Shown one piece after another: positions 43,801 through 44,451 of a stretch of 44,451 bases of DNA (position 1 is its first letter; each line of letters starts with the position of its first letter). Source of the stretch: CAYRFQ01 sp964423615 (GTDB lineage: Bacteria > Planctomycetota > Planctomycetia > Gemmatales > Gemmataceae); the NCBI GenBank assembly GCA_964423615.1, contig CAYRFQ010000059.1, positions 1 to 44,451 of the forward strand, given 5' to 3'. The notes below the pieces were generated by a model, which was not told where the DNA came from, did not search any database, and saw only the letters and a program-made list of their open reading frames with translations. Both the position numbers and the translations under genes were made by a program.

Positions 43801-44451
43801 CACTGTCGTTGGCCAACAGGTCGGTTGCCGGAATGTTAACGGCCGTGTCCTCATCGGTCGTGGCCATGTCATCGACGGCAACAGGAGCATCGTTGACTCC
43901 AGTGATCGTGACGGTGACAGTAGCTGTGTCCGTCAAGGCACCGTCGGAGAGTGTGTAGGTGAACGTATCGGTCGCGGTCTCACCCACGTTCAATGCCTCG
44001 AACTGGCCATTGGGATCATAGGTCACAGTGGTCCCATTTAACACGACGGTGCCGATGGTTCCGGTGTCATCCACACTTGTTACAGTCAGAGGATCACTTT
44101 CGGGATCACTGTCGTTGGCCAACAGGTCGGTGGCCGGGATGTTAACGGCCGTGTCCTCATCGGTCGTGGCCATGTCATCGATGGCAACAGGAGCATCGTT
44201 GACTCCAGTGATCGTGACGGTGACGGTGGCTGTGTCTGTCAAGGCACCATCGGAGAGCGTGTAGGTGAACATGTCGGTTGCTGTCTCTCCAACGTTCAAT
44301 GCCTCGAACTGACCGTTGGGGTCATAGGTGACGGTGGTGCCATCGAAGACAACTGTGCCGACTGTGGCAGTGTCATCCACACTTGTTACAGTCAGGGGAT
44401 CATTTTCGGGATCACTGTCGTTGGCCAACAGGTCGGTTGCCGGGATGTTAA
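40850..44451 (-). CDS. giant cadherin-like/VCBS repeat protein, C-terminal part (5' end outside window)
   Basis: The open frame enters at the right edge and ends at 40850, giving about 1200 residues. It consists of nine 102-residue Ig-like units (eight complete), each with PVAIDDMATTDEDTAVNIP, LLANDSDPENDPL, DGTTVTYDPNGQF and a TFTYTLSDGALTD strand ending in TVTITGVND: the VCBS/cadherin-like pattern of secreted adhesins, with several acidic residues likely to bind calcium. After the repeats comes a beta-helix-like segment (FDAVNAVASGGRILLFDG) and a short RTX-like block (GAGDDYVLTGDGDDLVFGGL and GNDTLSTNGGNDVLVGG). The N-terminus, signal and total size are unseen. Likely surface or matrix protein, secreted by type I or another large-protein route. 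Confidence 0.9.
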   Translation of the reverse strand, partial: NIPATDLLANDSDPENDPLTVTSVDDTATVGTVVFDGTTVTYDPNGQFEALNVGETATDMFTYTLSDGALTDTATVTVTITGVNDAPVAIDDMATTDEDTAVNIPATDLLANDSDPESDPLTVTSVDDTGTIGTVVLNGTTVTYDPNGQFEALNVGETATDTFTYTLSDGALTDTATVTVTITGVNDAPVAVDDMATTDEDTAVNIPATDLLANDSDPENDPLTVTSVDDTATVGTVVLDGTTVTYDPNGQFEALNVGETATDTFTYTLSDGALTDTATVTVTITGVNDAPVAIDDMATTDEDTAVNIPATDLLANDSDPENDPLTVTSVDATATVGQVTFDGTTVTYDPNGQFESLNVGETATDTFTYTLSDGALTDTATVTVTITGVNDAPVAIDDMATTDKDTTVDIPATDLLANDSDPESDPLTVSGIDDTGTIGSVIFDGTTVTYDPNGMFAALNVGETATDTFTYTLSDGALTDTATVTVTITGGNNAPVAIDDMATTDEDTAVNIPATDLLANDSDPENDPLTVTSVDATATVGTVVFDGTTVTYDPNGQFEALNVGETATDTFTYTLSDGALTDTATVTVTITGVNDAPVAIDDMATTDEDTAVNIPATDLLANDSDPESDPLTVTDIDGSGTVGQVTFDGTTVTYDPNGQFEALNVGETATDTFTYTLSDGALTDTATVTVTITGVNDAPVAIDDMATTDEDTAVNIPATDLLANDSDPESDPLTVTDIDGSGTVGQVTFDGTTVTYDPNGQFEALNVGETATDTFTYTLSDGALTDTATVTVTITGVNDAPVAIDDMATTDEDTAVNIPVTDLLANDSDPENDPLTVTSVDATATVGTVVFDGTTVTYDPNGMFAALNVGETATDTFTYTLSDGSLTDTATVTVTITGVDDNEPVVEVDDDFDSNTPGFGVNRFDNVFDAVNAVASGGRILLFDGDYQEAVQVDKPVILELDTENHEIPINTTLTGRDSTLLLVGSMDAENVTFGQTADLSQVVANFNSQPATNEALPVDAPDRTLFNLTGNVGFTAVLLGGNDRFQLAADEDINIQVFAGAGDDYVLTGDGDDLVFGGLGNDTLSTNGGNDVLVGGMGFDQGSAGGGNDVLVSGFMLPSFSITQFYELRNDWAPDGTVNSTALGTNFKNAAQNDNVIDIFSGGSGVDLISFFRLGGAFSFFFDDQVTLGIGDVDASTL
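41755..44451. repeat. tandem 306-bp repeat array
   Basis: About 8.8 units of exactly 306 bp (for example, the junction at 42061 recurs at 42367). Two neighbouring units, around 42186-42491 and 42492-42797, are almost identical in DNA, while others vary at 10-25 positions, mainly in one 40-residue region after DPE(N/S)DPL. This points to recent duplication or gene conversion among units. The array continues beyond the right edge. Confidence 0.95.

Noticed and set aside
41755..44264. A ladder of 60-80-codon plus-strand frames repeated every 306 bp inside the repeat array
   Set aside because: They are antisense frames of the minus-strand repeat gene; repetition follows from the repeat itself and none has independent motif or start support.

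Overview
The window looks like a piece of a planctomycete (phylum Planctomycetota) chromosome of moderate GC content. The evidence is the gene families: a PVC-type c-type cytochrome with a membrane-bound-dehydrogenase propeller (10640-13684), a PSCyt1/DUF1549/DUF1553 protein (25329-27812), a Tat-exported DUF1501 protein (29150-30601), a formylglycine sulfatase (30672-32204), a DUF1080 fusion (35784-38579), a Gemmata-type TDP..ML family protein (6827-7450) and a giant cadherin-like repeat protein. I cannot place it at genus level. I see no rRNA, tRNA or CRISPR array.

Left edge (1-2200): a decayed IS630-type transposase with an in-frame TGA and a frameshift, an uncertain short ORF, about 550 bp with no convincing gene, and a membrane-anchored dual-specificity-type phosphatase with a Cys/His-rich tail. 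A strong intrinsic terminator sits just before carB. A consensus TATAAT lies upstream of that terminator, so it may be an attenuator for carB.

Housekeeping and transport (2228-10478): carB, then a converging minus-strand group (possible glycosylase-fold protein, TDP..ML protein, CorA), then an exported esterase and a membrane-anchored peroxiredoxin facing each other.

10640-19577: a large exported heme protein and a small membrane protein converge on a minus-strand group in the order HemW-like radical SAM enzyme, GcvH-like lipoyl protein, exported prolyl oligopeptidase, 2x[4Fe-4S] protein. No other glycine-cleavage genes are present. A terminator-like hairpin precedes the first gene of the group although no gene on that strand lies upstream within the divergent gap. 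This is the best candidate here for an undescribed system.

19891-25084: SDR, aroB, dprA, an EF-hand esterase and a DUF2887 nuclease-like protein. 25329-39929: the typical planctomycete degradation and surface inventory, with a CmpX-like channel between the DUF1549/1553 and DUF1501 genes, then sulfatase, DUF4432, aldehyde dehydrogenase, a transglutaminase/hydrolase/DUF1080 fusion and a Gfo/Idh/MocA oxidoreductase.

Right edge (39930-44451): a decayed-looking strip with a truncated 34-codon ORF, inverted repeats and a CHC2-type zinc-finger fragment, then the C-terminal part of a minus-strand protein built of nearly identical 306-bp (102-residue) repeats ending in RTX-like calcium-binding repeats. 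That gene runs off the right edge.
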